Below, in pieces: positions 17,696 through 29,429 of a stretch of 64,000 nucleotides of DNA. The notes under the pieces were generated by a model. The model worked only from the letters and a program-made list of their open reading frames with translations, was not told where the DNA came from and ran no database searches. Position numbers and translations under genes: made by a program. The stretch comes from Prorocentrum cordatum. Taxonomy: Eukaryota; Sar; Dinophyceae; Prorocentrales; Prorocentraceae. Positions within the stretch are counted from its first letter, which is position 1; each line of letters starts with the position of its first letter. The stretch spans positions 410,426 to 474,425 of the forward strand of contig CAUYUJ010001336.1 in assembly GCA_963575745.1 (NCBI GenBank), written 5' to 3'.

Positions 17696-19037
17696 AGGAC
17701 AGAATTTAACACCAGAGTGGCGTGTAAAATTCTGTCATCGTGTCGTCGTCGGCGTCGACGTCGACGTCGTCGACGTCGCACCCGTCGTCGTTGTCGTCGT
17801 CCTTGTCGTTGCCGTCGGCACCGGGGCCTCCAGGACAGAATTTAACACGAGAGTGGCGTGTTAAATTCTGTCCTCGTGTCGGCGTCGTCGTCGTCGTCGG
17901 CGTCGGCACGAGGACCCCCAGGATAGAATTTAACACGAGAGTGGCGTGTTAAATTCTGTCCTCGTGTTGTCGTCGTCGTCCGCGTCGTCGGCACAAGGAC
18001 CCCGAGGACAGAATATAACACGAGAGTGGGTGTTAAATTCTGTCCTCGTGTCGTCGTCGTCGTCGTCCGTCGTCCTCGTCGTCGTCATCGTCGTCGCACC
18101 CGTCGTCGCGACGACGACGCGTCGTCCTTGTCGTTGTCGTCGGCACAAGGACCCGAAGGACAGAATTTAACACGAGAGTGGCGTGTTAATTTCGTTTCGT
18201 CGTCCGTGGTCGTCGTCGTCGTCGTCGACGTCGCACGCTTCGTCGTCGCCCTCGTCGTCATCGTCGTCGTCGTCGGCACAAGGACCAGAAGGACAGAATT
18301 TACACGAGAGTGGCGTGTTAAATTCTGTCCTCGAGTCGTCGTTGTCGTCGTCGACGTCGACGTCGACGTCGTGGACGTCGTACTCGTCGTCGTCGTCCTT
18401 GTCGTCGCGTCGGCACTAGGGCCCCAAGGACAGAACTTAACACGAGAGTGGCGTTTTAAATTCTGTCCTCGTGTCGGCGTCGTCGTCGTCGTCGACGTCG
18501 CACGCGTCGTCGTCGTCGTCGTCCTCGTCGTCGTCGTCGTCGTTGTCGGCACAAAGACCCGAAGGACAGAATTTAACACGAGAGTGGCGTGTTAATTTGA
18601 GATGCCTCTTGGAACGTCTGATGGGCATCTTATGTGCCTCTGTCCCTCGCTACCCCCCTCGCTACCCCGCCTCGCTACCCCCTCCCGGGACCCCCCCGCC
18701 CCCTCGCGCGGGGAAGGGAAGAAAGGGAAGGGGCTTGCCTTTGATTCAGAGGCGACATTGCGAATCCGGGACGGCGATGTATCTGACCGAGAAGCCCCAG
18801 GAGGGCGGCGTATCTGACCCAGGACCCCCCTCGCTAACCCCCCTCGCTACCCCTCCGGGACCCCCCCCCCCCCGCGCGGGGAAGGAAAGAAAGGGAAGGG
18901 TGTTCCCTCTGACCGAGGATCCCCAGGAGGGCGTCGTGGACGTCGCACTCGTCGTCGTCGTCGTCCTTGTCGTCGCGTGGGCACTAGGGCCCCAAGGACA
19001 GAACTTAACACAAGAGTGGCGTTTTAAATTCTGTCCT
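17696..19037. repeat. Array of nine 43-bp hairpins separated by GTC-rich spacers
   Basis: The full unit has arms AGGACAGAATTTAACACG and its perfect complement (18 bp) around the loop AGAGTGG. Copies: 17696-17738, 17832-17874, 17920-17962, 18005-18046, 18157-18199 (right arm eroded), 18290-18331, 18427-18469, 18563-18600 (right arm truncated) and 18995-19037. Spacers are GTC/CGTCGT microsatellite and commonly end in GGCAC.AGG.CC just before the left arm. Not CRISPR: the spacers are low complexity and the genome is eukaryotic. Any frame through it is repeat translation. Confidence 0.92.
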
Positions 19038-19160
19038 TTCCCTCTGACCGAGGATCCCCAGGAGGGCGGCGTATCTGACCCAGGACCCCCCTCGCTACCC
19101 CCCCCCCCGGGACCCCCACCCTCCCCCCGGTGGGGAGGGTAGGGAGGGGCTTCGCCACGA
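18770..19160 (+). repeat. Duplicated CCGAGGATCCCCAGGAGGGCG segment
   Basis: The phrase CTGACCGAGGATCCCCAGG followed by C-rich sequence ending in a GGGGAAGG or GGGGAGGG tract occurs at about 18785-18925 and again at about 19040-19150. Hairpin copies 7 and 9 and their spacers (18370-18470 and 18920-19037) are also near-identical, indicating segmental duplication of part of the array. Confidence 0.6.
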
Positions 19161-19729
19161 CTACGATTTCTATCTGTTTCGTGTTCGATTTCCTTTTATT
19201 TCGAGCGACGACGATGACGACGACGACGACGGCGACGGTGATCCACGCAAGACGACGACACCGTGATGCCTCTTCCACACGCATATCTAACAGTTGTTTG
19301 GGCTGAGAGCTATTTCTTTGCAAATGCTTCAGATCGCCTTGAAGTTTATGACCATCAGTGTAGACTTGTGCAAGGGCTACACTGGTGGAGACAGTAATTT
19401 GTCAAAATGGGGGATATCCTTGGACACCTCCCTGAAATGTGTGGTCATACGTTTTCGAACTGCTAACTACGCGCTAGAAAGGTGCAAGCGCTGCCTTTTC
19501 AAGACTGAGTTTTCGCCTGCCCGCAGCGTCCTAGTCTTTCGAGAGAGCGCTTCCCGTAGTGGAAAGGAAAGCGTACTCTGGCATCGTGGTGACGTGCTTC
19601 GGACGGGAAGATGTATTCTAGCATCGTTCATGCATGTGTTGTCGACTCTGGTCCTCTGGTCATCTTTCTCTTCCTCGTCCTTCTCCTCCACCTCCTCCTT
19701 ATCCTATTTATCCTATTCCGCGCGCGCGC

Positions 19730-19922
19730 TCAGGAAGGCGGAAGGAGTGCGGGCGGAAGGAGAGGAGGAGGAGGCGGAGGACGAGGAGGGAAGACGAGGA
19801 AAGAGGAGCGAAGAGGAGGGAAAAGAAGGGGGAGGCAGGAGAGAGGAAAGAGGAGGGAGGAGGGAAAAGGAGGAGGGAGGAGGTGGAAGGAAGGACGAGG
19901 AGGGAGGAGGATAAAGAGAGGG
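19730..19922 (+). repeat. Purine (GGA/GAAGA) tract
   Basis: About 190 bp almost purely A/G on the + strand. Similar tracts occur at 25046, 27155, 29430, 37150 and 53860. Low-complexity Glu/Arg/Lys frames through it are not genes. Confidence 0.85.
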
Positions 19923-22839
19923 GGCAGGTGCCCACGTACGAGAGCGCTCAGCTGGCGTGACCAGTGCCTGAGCGGCATCACGGGGCGCATCGGCGTATTT
20001 GCAGACCGCCACTGGCTGGACGGAGACAGGGTTGCCGTCAGGGGTGGGGTGAGGCGCCCGGGAGTCCTGAGGGAAACAAGAGTCCCAGAGGTGTTTGGCC
20101 GCCTTCGGGCTCCCAGGGCCCTCGACCGACCCCAGGGCCGTCCACACAACTACCCTGGACGAGAAGCAAGCTACAGATCCAGGACCCGTGCCCCTCAGAA
20201 CCCGCTCGCGCCAAGCCAAGCCCAGTGGAGGCATCGGCGGCCACGGCGCCCCTCCCTCCTCCTCGAGGCTCGGGGGCCTAAGCTTTAGAGGCGTTCCTGA
20301 CATTTCGTGGTTTTCACGGAACTCTCGGAAACTCTGGGGGCTTCCTCACTTTTCTGACCGTTCCAGGGCCGCCATTGTGTTTTTTGGCACTCCTCCGGAC
20401 GAGTCGCGCTCGGGAAGCGCAGAGTGGGTGGTTCAGTGGCCCTCTGGGAGCGTTTTTCCTTCGCCCAGGTTAGTTGTCACCCCTCGACGTCCACCCGCTG
20501 AGCACTCTTAGCTTAGTTGGAAAGCAGAGTTGTTGCGGAAGAACTAAATTTGAGTTCGCCCGCACAACGGAACAGTGCCGTTGCATGTTCAGTTCCCCTG
20601 TCCTTGTAGAGCGAGCGCGGCGTTGAAGCTGTTCTCTGGGCACCTTGTTTACTGTAGCGGCGTTCCCGTTCACACGAGCATGCTCTCGCGATAGAAAAGC
20701 ATGGGAGTATCATCAGCAGTTCGAAGTCAAAGACGATGACGATGAATGCACCTCGAGCGGTTATTTAGCCGCCCAGCTCCGTACATTCTTTTTCGGATCA
20801 CATTCCGCACAGATATCGGCATCATGTTCGGTCTTCGTTCTTGTACGCTACGACGCGCCATCCCTCTCTGCGGAATCGCACGATCGGATCTTGGACTTGT
20901 CGCAGTAGCCCAATATTGCAGCACAGGTTGTTGGGATGAGAGAAAGGGGCAGAGGAATAAAACTCGGAGTTGAGCGCACAAGGGTAGAGCGCTCCCAGCA
21001 GCGCGGGGCGGTGGATCGTCACACAAACGGAGGAAGTACGACAGCCACGCTACTACCGTCGTAGTTCGCGCCGTCTCGTTCTCGTGCTGGTTCCAGAATG
21101 GCTACTGTTGAAATCGGCTCGTTGTCACCAGAATCGGTGCAGGGTGGCTGCCAGAATCAGCGCCAGAGTCGTTAACGCGGAACTGCCAGAGTCAGCATGT
21201 CTGTCGCAATCGGGATTGTTCCATGATTTTGAGTAGGTTTTCAAAGGCGTCGGTGGTGCCAAAGACGTAGGTGATTTGATGCTATTGTCGTTGTCGCCCC
21301 GGTCGTAGTTCTTCCCGATCTTCACCTCCTAACCATCCTCACGACCCAACTGCGAAGGCCAGCGCGTAGTGTATTCATCCAGTCTCGCGCGCCCAGCGTC
21401 GTGGTAAACACGGGGCCACTGTAGGAGTGCGACGTTGGGCGCGCCCGACTCTGGCTTCCGACGCCATCTCCCATTGTTAGCCTACTCCGGCTTCCCATCA
21501 TTGTGCCTATCGTCTTTTCCGCATCCAGTTTTTGGCTCCGTACCCTGTCAAATTTCCATTCCGTTCCGACCCCGCCCCCTATCCAATCCCGATTCCGGAC
21601 CCATGGTGGCGATGCCAGACTCCGGGATTTACGGAACGGAGTTGTTACCCTCGATCGTGTTGAGTACGATTTGTTATTTGCAGCGGGTGTGTGGGAACGT
21701 GATAATCCACGACAACAGCCCCAACAACGTCAACCCCAACGACGTCGACGAGCCGATGTAACAATCGGCGAAATCGGTCACGCAGTTGGGGGGGCTAACA
21801 TCACCAAGCCTCGCACCTGGAATTGAAGCCTCAACTTCGGGCCCGATGATGCACAATCTTCACACAATGATGGAAGACGGGATCGGACGTCGGAGTCGAG
21901 AATGATCTTCGCGGAGCGGGCGTTTGTGTGGCAACATTTCGCACTCCCTTCTGGCGCGGTCGTCTGCCACTCCAACCAGCCCTCTGGCGTAGGTGTTCTA
22001 AGGAGTTGTTCGTTTCTCTTCCACAACCCCCTTCTTCAGATTCGGGGAGGAGGTGAATTACCCCTACCCCGACCCCCTCCCAGAAGATGGCTCCAAGAGT
22101 GACACCAAGAGGATTTCCGATGTTCAGAGATGGCCTCCAAGATGGCTCATGACAGCCGAAGATGGCTGAATATAGCTTCCGGCATATCTCCAAGAGGCCC
22201 CAAGATGGGCGCAAAACGGTTCCAAGTACTTTCGTCATGAAGTTCCCAAAAACCAAAATCCTCAAACTTTTTGCCCCTCATCGTCGAGGTCTTCCCCATC
22301 CTAGAAGGACCCCCCTGCCCGCAAGTGGAATCAACCCAATTTTGAACACCCATACCGTGATTTAGCTTAGCAGCTTGACTTCAGGTGAGATTGCTGCAGG
22401 TGTCCTTCGCCGCCCGCATGAGGCGCACAGTTATACACCGATCATCAGGGCAATGGTGCTAGCCGGCATCAGTGTACCAGTTGATGCGAGACGGTGCGAC
22501 GTGGGCGCCCATGTCGCCCATTTTTTCTCGCGCGCGTCACCCATGTCGCCCATGTGGCCCATGTCGCCCGCGCCGCCGCCCATGTCGCCCACGGCGCGAG
22601 CGCGCCTTTGCGCGGCGCCCGCGTTGAACGCGCAGTTTTTGCCTTATTTCCCAATCAGTGCTTGTACTGAAGGGGTCCTAGCGGATCTTGAAGGATTTGG
22701 CGAAATTTGGCGGCCGATATCGGTGGGCCGCCGGGTTCCTGGGTTCTCGGTTCCGGGTTCGCGGTTGTTGGTTCCGTGTTGATTTCGGTGGGCGGCGGGG
22801 TTCCGGGTTCCCGGGTTTTGGTCGATTTTTTATTATCGA
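19923..22839. other. No recognisable gene; short CATGTCGCC repeat at 22530-22600
   Basis: No conserved protein motif, RNA gene or retroelement domain seen. A 9-bp CATGTCGCC-type repeat lies at about 22530-22600. Open frames are short and mutually inconsistent. Confidence 0.5.
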
Positions 22840-22992
22840 TCGGTCTCACCATCGATCCATCGATTTCACAATCGATCTCATTATCGATCTCACTATAGGT
22901 CGCACGAGCGATCTCACAGTCGATCTCATTGATTCGATTTCATTATGGGTCCCACGATCGACCTGACGATCGTCCTCACGACCGATCCCATG
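22840..22992. repeat. CGATCTCANNAT minisatellite
   Basis: Degenerate units of about 12-16 bp built on (T/C)CGATC(T/C)CA. It encodes an Ile/Ser-rich frame by repetition only. Confidence 0.6.
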
Positions 22993-23083
22993 TTTTTCCG
23001 AACCTGCGCAAATTCGACGAGTTGCTCCTGTGGGGTCCAGACATTCCAACAACATTGCGGCTACAGGTCCCAACGGCTAAGAT

Positions 23084-24515
23084 TCATGGCTCGTACAGGT
23101 TACAGGCGTTCTTGATGATGCACGTCGGGTACTGCGCCTGCTTAGCTTTAACAATAGTTTTTGCCCGACGCTTTTGCAGGATGCAGGTGGCGCGCTGCTT
23201 ACCAGCAGTGGTAAAGGTGCTGAGGTCTTTGGTCGCACGGCTCATCTGAATATTCAGACGGGCAGCGCGCAGGCCACTCAGCCGTTGCAGCGCGACAAAC
23301 TTCTGATTGCCAGCAAGAGCAGACTTCTGAGAAAGGATGAGCTCGGCAGCCTGAATGGTACGCGCGAGGTGAATGCGAGCAGCGACGACAGCCTTACGCA
23401 CAGCTTCGGGGTTCCATGGGCAACCTGTGCAACGTTATCAAGACAGACCACTGTGATTACCTCAGGATGCTTGATATGAATATCAGCATCTGGCACGATT
23501 AAATCTTAATCCACGCGGAGTACCCCGCATGCAGCTTTGGAGTATACCAAGTCCTGATACAATGATTTTAAACAAAACACATTGGATTCAACCACACGAG
23601 GGGCCACGTAATACAAGAAGTGTTGTGGGAAATTCGAATCGCACACGCCAGCTTGACCAGCTTGGCAGGCACGACAATGTCACAACACTTGGTAAGGTCC
23701 CTGCGGACCGCGATGCTGGTTTGCCCATCGTAGCTGACCAATGCATGGCGCAACTCACGCTTGAACGCAGCTTGCAGGGCTGTCTTGCCTTAAATGGCAG
23801 TATACAAGGAAGCAGCATGTCTCACATTCCAGTCAGCCACGTAGGACCCTCGCATCCCCTATTAGAATATACAAAATACGAGGAATTTAGCGACTTCTGT
23901 TTTCACGCTATTGTGCCCTTAACGCCGCAACGAGATTCAGTGGTCGCGCGCCCCCCCGTCTCCTCGTCTCTCCTCCGAGGAAAATGTCCGATGCAACGTT
24001 GGGCATTTGCAAACAAGCATTTCATCATTTATTTGTTGGGAGCAAGACGATGACCCTGAGGAAGGCCACATCATCAGCCGTTCGCTGCGGCAAGATCCAG
24101 TGATCCGGGAGGTCCGAGAGAAACTCATTAACCCCATGATTTCCAAATTTGGCAGCCCAGAGGACCCCGCGGTCGCAATGAAATGCCCCAGGGCTCCACC
24201 TTGGTCCTGCTTCAGCCACGAGTACGCCTTCTTACCCCCTAGCAGGAGTGCCTTCATGAGCCGACCCGTCATGGCTTTAGTTGACGCCGTCTTCGCTGAT
24301 TGCCATCGCTCGACACGAATCGGGATTAGCCGATTTAGAATGAGACAGCTTAGCTTTCCGCTCAGCAACAGACTGGTCAGCAGGAAGGCAAGCATCGAAT
24401 TGCCGAACACGTCAGCTGAGGTCAGTAAGCCAAGAAGCACCGATGTCGACGCGAATGTTATGATAACCGTTGTTAGCAGCGGTGAAGGAACGGCAAAGCT
24501 GGCTCGGCAAAGCAC
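23084..24515 (-). pseudogene. Non-LTR retrotransposon (LINE-C type) RT fragment, frameshifted
   Basis: Three minus-strand pieces in different frames lie in the order of one protein. 24515-23937 contains a pre-RT segment (KAYSWLKQDQGGALGHF). 23818-23588 resembles the RT finger region. 23401-23084 contains a post-catalytic RT segment (LILSQKSALAG...AGKQRATCILQKRRAK) similar in plan to the LINE at 43.9-44.6 kb. The catalytic DD box is not visible, so it is broken. Family assignment is by motif reading and is moderate. Confidence 0.5.
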
Positions 24516-25045
24516 CTGCTCTTGTCACCACCATCAGAAAAAGATAGTAGTGCGAACGCATATGGAATATGCACGCTCATGATACATGGGTGTTTTATGT
24601 TCGCATGCACGTACAATATGCATGTGCACATGTTCAGTAGTTCCGGACCATAACAAGTGCGTATCAGTAAACTCTTGGGACGTATGTTGACGAACATGCG
24701 GTGCATGCTCATGGCGATATGGATTATGTACCGGATGCAGCGATTGTGTACGCCCCCTACCCTCCCCCCTCCCCCCTCCCCCGGGGCGAGGAGTTCGCAG
24801 GGGCGTGGGAGTTACTGCCAGCAAGGCCGCGGTGTTCAAATCATTTCTCTTGCATTGTGACCAGGTCTGTGAGGTTCGACCTGGATACGGATTGATGTTT
24901 TGAAGAGCTTGAGGTTGGGTCGGGCGTGTTTTCCTATTTTTTCCCGCGCGCCAGCACTCCACTGCCACTGGTTTGGGCAAGCGCCACGCTCGAAAAGCGA
25001 ACCTGGGTGAAACCACAGACGCCGCCGTACGACTGAGCAGCGCCA

Positions 25046-25277
25046 AAGGAGGAGGAGGAGGAGGAGGAGGAGGAGGAGGAGGAAGAAGAGGAGGAAGAGG
25101 AGGAGGAGGAGGAGGAGGAGGAGGAGAAAGAGAAAGAGGAGGAGGAGGAGGAGCAGGAGGAGAAAGAGGAGGAGAAAGAGGAGGAGAAAGAGGAGGAGAA
25201 AGAGGAGGAGAAAGAGGAGGAGAAAGAGGAGGAGAAAGAGGAGGGGAAAGAGGAGGAGAAAGAGGAGGAGGGAGAGG
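25046..25277 (+). repeat. GGA/GAAAGA purine tract
   Basis: Nearly pure GGA and GGAGAAAGA units, 230 bp. It can be predicted to form triplex (H-DNA). 24580-25045 holds nothing recognisable. Confidence 0.9.
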
Positions 25278-25293
25278 AAGTGCGGGAATGCCT

Positions 25294-26441
25294 CTACGCT
25301 ACCACGGGGAGCCCAGCCACAGGGCAAGGTGGTTCGACCTGCGTGGTAGGTAGATCGGAATGCTCGTGGAGAACGATATGTGCCACCGATCGTTGGAGAG
25401 CAATCCCAAGTATGCCCCACCACTGGCGTAGATAGCCCAGGGTCGTACCACGTCGGATGCGCGACGGGAGGTCCCGGCATTTCTCCCGCGCCATTGCCGG
25501 GACCAAAGCGATTGATTGTTTCCCCCATCTTCCGAAAATTTCACATCCCAGGCATTCGAGCGAACCCAACCCTGTAGAAAATATTTCGTGGTAGTCGTTG
25601 TTGTTCCGCATTTGGGCATCGTCCAGCAGTTTTCCCCCTGCATTGCTAGTGCCCGATCGTGGGCAACCGTTGGGGCGATAGGGGACACGATTGTGACGTC
25701 GCAGAAGAGCGGCAACCCTCTGGCGACGTTGAGGCATGGGACCACCAGGTCCAGCCGTCGTGTATCCCCAGGCGGCACTGGAATATGTGTTTGGCTTAGG
25801 AGTCATTCCACATTCCGGTCTGGTATCAATCCCCCTGCTTCTGTAAACACTTGTCGCCAAGCTGACACCATCCATGTATGACGCGTGTTCAGTCGAGCAT
25901 TCCAGTTGGTGGTCATTTTCGCATGGCCGCGCGTATTTGGTCCCTCGCAACGCACTCCGATACCGAGTCGCCGTCGCGCAGCGCACAACATGTGTGAGTT
26001 GTGTAGTACCAGAAGGTCCGTGGTAGGGCAGATTGTTATTCAGTCGCAGCGTAAGGCCCCATGCACGACCATACCGACGCTTTGCCAATCGTTGCTGCGT
26101 TGCGGCGGGCTCCAGTTCAGCCCCCGAGAGTGGTTGGTCATCAAGGATCGGTGGGCGGCCCCCTTCAAATTGTAAGAAGCACTGATTTGCCACCCGTGGG
26201 TCCAGTCGCCCAGCACAGCCGGTTCGGTCGGTAATTCCGGAGGTCGGCAGCCTGCGGCGAGTTCCTCCCAAGTCGGTTTGTCCCTCCATCCTGCGCTATC
26301 GCGTTGGCGCCCTGCTGCTTCGGCTGCTGCAAGGCACGCTGGGCGGTCGGAGAAGTCATCGCGGTGTGCTTCAGCAAGTGATTGCAGGTGACGGAGAGTG
26401 TCCCGCCCGACGGCAGGGAACCCATTGACCAAGTATTGCAA
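25294..26441 (-). pseudogene. LINE-A fragment: C-terminal region, frameshifted
   Basis: Read from 26441 downward. First comes a post-RT segment (CLAAAEAAGRQRDSAGW ... PPELP...DWTHGWQISAS). Next is a segment with RRLDLVVPCLNVARG and DVTIVSPIAP in one frame (25778-25299 frame). The end is LGSLECLGCEIFGRWGKQSI ... RQWWGILGIALQRSV in another frame. The same order is found uninterrupted at 30444-29722, so this copy has at least one frameshift. The RLDLV...D(I/V)T(I)VSP block is compatible with the restriction-like endonuclease at the C-terminus of some LINEs; that is an inference. Confidence 0.6.
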
Positions 26442-26479
26442 GGAATTATTGACGCTTCGTGTACCCCCACCAGTTCCCC

Positions 26480-27060
26480 ATGCTCGATACGACCCGCCCT
26501 CTGGAATCGTCCTTGGAGCCGCAGATCAAAAAACAAAAAAAAAAAAAAAAAAAAATGACGCCCCGCTGTCAGACGTTGGCTGCCGTTTTGGAGCGGCTTA
26601 ATGAGGTTAACTTTGTTCCTCGCATGCGTTTTCCGGCGTTGGCTCTCGGCCTGCTGGCAATTATCTCGCTTGTTTCGCCGTGTTGAGCTGGCGCTGTTTC
26701 GGCGACTCTTCGCACTCTTCCCGCGCCCGTTCCCACCTGTCGACGCTAAGATGCGTCCCCTTGAATTTTGTTCGTTTCTGTGCATGTGCAATTGCGAGCA
26801 TGCTTGCAGGTGCGGTCGGCTGTCGACAGTGACGGCCGGATTCGCAATTATCCGGCTCTGTGCCCCAGACGACCTGATTGACCCGCCCTCTGGAACCGTC
26901 CTTTGGGCCGCAGATCAAAAAAGTACCCCCACCAGCGCGCTACAGTGGCCCATGCGCCTCTGCAGCTAATTATCTCGCCCTGTGCCCCAGTCGAGTCCGT
27001 CCCGCTCCCTGGAGCTGTCCTTGGAGCCGCCAATCAAAAAATCCCCACCAGCCCATCCAG
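26480..27060 (+). repeat. Three diverged copies of a unit ending CCGC.GATCAAAAAA, plus poly(A)
   Basis: Units near 26489-26530, 26881-26925 and 26998-27045 share CCCGCCCTCTGGA..CGTCCTT.G.GCCGC..ATCAAAAAA and a neighbouring CCCCCACCAG. The first is extended by an uninterrupted A run (about 26533-26554). This could be retroposed 3' ends or a tandem satellite. Confidence 0.6.
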
Positions 27061-27154
27061 TAACGATGCCCAGGCGAATAGGGGTGATCAGGGAAGTGAG
27101 GGAGCATACACAGTAACAAAGGGCTGGGGAACCCGTCTTACCCAAGAAGGCGAG

Positions 27155-27345
27155 GATGGAGGAGGAATCGGAGGAGGATGAGGAGGAGGAGGAGGAGGAG
27201 GAGGAGGAGGAGGAGGAGGAGGAATTGAAGGAGGAGGAAGGGGAGCGGGAGAAGGGAGGAGGGAGGAGGAGCAATAGGCGGAGGAGGAGGAGCAGGACGA
27301 GAACGAGGAGGAGGATGAGGAGAAGGGCGAGCAGAATGGCCAGAG
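27155..27345 (+). repeat. GGA purine tract
   Basis: Pure GGA run followed by GGA/GAC mixtures. It leads directly into composite TTGG repeat copy II with the junction phrase CTCTTGGATGCCTCTCGGAG, which also follows the purine tract at 29430-29575. Confidence 0.9.
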
Positions 27346-28145
27346 GCCTCTTGGATGCCTCTCGGAGTCTCTTCGGATGTCTCTTGGGAGGGTCCTGAAG
27401 GCCTCTTAGGGCGTCTTGGGAGCGTCTTGGCGGTCCCGGAGGCCTCTGGGGGCGTCTTGGGTGCCTCGGGGAGCCTCTTGGGGACCTCGTGGGGCCATCT
27501 TGGGGCCATCTTGGGGCCATTTTGGCGCCTCTTGGGGCGTCCTGGGCGCCTGTTGGGGCCATCTTGGAGGCGATCGATCAAAGGAGAGGGTGGGGGTAAT
27601 TAGCCCCGCCCCTCTAGATCCTCTAAAATCGCTTCTTGGGCTCATCTTGAGGCGCTCTTGGAGCGCTTTTGGGCGCTCTTGGGGCCGTCTTGAGGTTTTC
27701 TTGGGCCCCTCTTGGGGCTATCTTAGGCCCTCTTGGATGCCTCGGAAGGCCATCGGAAGCGAAAACGCGAGAAAGCAACATTCATTGGTTTTCCTTTAGT
27801 TTTTGCAGGATTCTTGGGAGGTCTCCTTGGAAGTCTCGGAGGCCTCTTGGAGTCGTCTTGGGGGCGATTTTGGGGCCTCATGGAGCATCTGGGGAGCCAT
27901 CTTGAAGCATTTTGGGCTATCTCGAGGCATCTTGGAGGTCATCTTGGCCTCTCCGAGGCCCTCTTGGAGCCGTCGTGGGCCATCTTCGCTCCAACGCATC
28001 GGGAAACCCCCCGTCCAGGTCCAGGAGAGGGGGTTAGGGGGAGGGGTAAACCCCTCCCCGAAGGGGAAGGAAGAAGATGGAAGAGAAAACTCCCTAAACC
28101 ACCTACGCCCAGAAGGCTGGTGGGATTTGCCCAGTTCGCCCAGTA
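27346..28145 (+). repeat. Composite TTGG-type repeat, copy II
   Basis: CTTGGGG/GCCTCTTGG minisatellite with the same ordered landmarks as copy I. These are CGATCGATCAAAGG (27570), CCATCGGAAGCG (27750), a hairpin GGGGAGGGG-TAAA-CCCCTCCCC (about 28038-28060) and a CTGGTGGGATT tail (28115). The copy lacks the CA microsatellite. Confidence 0.6.
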
Positions 28146-28149
28146 GGCT

Positions 28150-28619
28150 GCTGGACGATACGCCGGGAGTCCCTTAACCCCAAGCGTGCCGAATGTAGCG
28201 GAAGTTTCGCTTGCTGAAACCATGCGTGGTTCACGACAGGCCGCCGGAAAAGCAAAGCATTAGGCGCCCCATTTGACACGGACACCTACACATCTACATT
28301 TGGCATTTCGAAGGCGAAGCTATTGAACATTCTTCCCGAGCCCCTTTCTTTGCAATGTGCGTGGCTTCTATTGTATTTTCGCGGCGTCCCACGGCTACCA
28401 CTTATTGCGGACAGCGACGCCAACATTCTTTAATTGCAGTTGTGGCGCACGACTCCCGCGTCATCGACACGTTCCGAATTTTCTTCGCGATTCCCAGACC
28501 GAGTAATTACATGGAATATCGCAATGCACGGCATATCGTACGCATGTTGAAGGTGCCTTGTTGTGTAAATTCGGCGGGTATGGGTTCACATTTTTACTCT
28601 AGATCGCTATAATTTCCAA
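28150..28619. other. No recognisable gene
   Basis: GC content falls from here towards 34 kb. No motif seen. Confidence 0.4.
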
Positions 28620-28976
28620 ATATTCACGTCACAAGCTTCATGGAGAATCTTTTTCACATGATCGTTGATAATCGCAGTATTTTCCGGGTGGCAAATGACG
28701 TATATGTCATCCAGGTATGTAATAATCTTTGTTCTAAGGGGTAATTCTGTGCGAATGCGGCGAAGAACAAGGACGAGTTTTAAATAGAAATGTGGGCATC
28801 AAAATGTCGCCTCTCTCGCCGCCATCCGTTTGGAAAGTGTCGAACGGGATCAAACCTCGCAGGGATGCATCCGCCAACATCTCTTCGGATATGCGAATTC
28901 TGAAGACATGATCAAACGCCCATCCCGTCAATATTGAGCGCCATTTTGTCGGAGTTATTTTCCAACAGCTATTCAA
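28620..28976 (-). pseudogene. LINE-A RT core fragment (motifs A to C)
   Basis: Reading down from 28976, the frame encodes an RT motif-A relative (GWAFDHVFRIRISEEMLADA) and SLRGLIPF. After a frame change comes KIITYLDDIYVICHPENTA, an RT motif C of YLDD type, at about 28690-28730. It is the same family as 31.3-29.7 kb (SIDGVGAFDHVSR). Several lesions make it non-functional. Confidence 0.65.
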
Positions 28977-29429
28977 TGAGATCTATTGCCGCATTTGCGC
29001 ACTGGCCTAATTACCATTCAAAATCGTTAGTTATAAAATTACAATCGCCGTCGCAATGTATCACTATTTGAAATTATTCGGATTGGTCCCGTTGCAATAA
29101 ACCATCAAAACTGAAATTATGTTTTGTTGTGATAGCCGGCCGGGTGGCTACTTCATATATTTTACATGTCGAATCATTTTCCAAACATTAATTCCTACAA
29201 ACTATTTTTGAGATTTCGGTTGGATCAGGGTTGAGATCGGCAGTATTGTCGGAAGATACACCCATATCATTCCTTGAAAAACCGTTCATGTTGATACCCA
29301 TATTCAATATTTTTGATACGACTTCGAATTGATGAAGACCAAAATCGATACCAACCTTAGCAAATATGATTCCCTCGTGACGAAATCAGAAAAAAATATA
29401 TCAATTATAAGAAAATAGCATCACAACCC
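28977..29429. other. AT-rich, no recognisable gene
   Basis: Low-GC intergenic-type DNA with no motif seen. Confidence 0.4.

Larger units (their letters stand above)
17557..19314. repeat. 32-bp direct repeats bracketing the hairpin array
   Basis: 17557-17588 and 19283-19314 are identical except for one C/T. They read ATATCTAACAGTTG then TTGGGCTGAGAGCTATT. They enclose the whole hairpin array, so the 1.7-kb block may have been duplicated, inserted or excised as a unit. Confidence 0.85.

Noticed and set aside
17696-19037. CRISPR array
   Set aside because: Spacers are GTC microsatellite, repeats are long palindromes, no cas genes, eukaryotic context.
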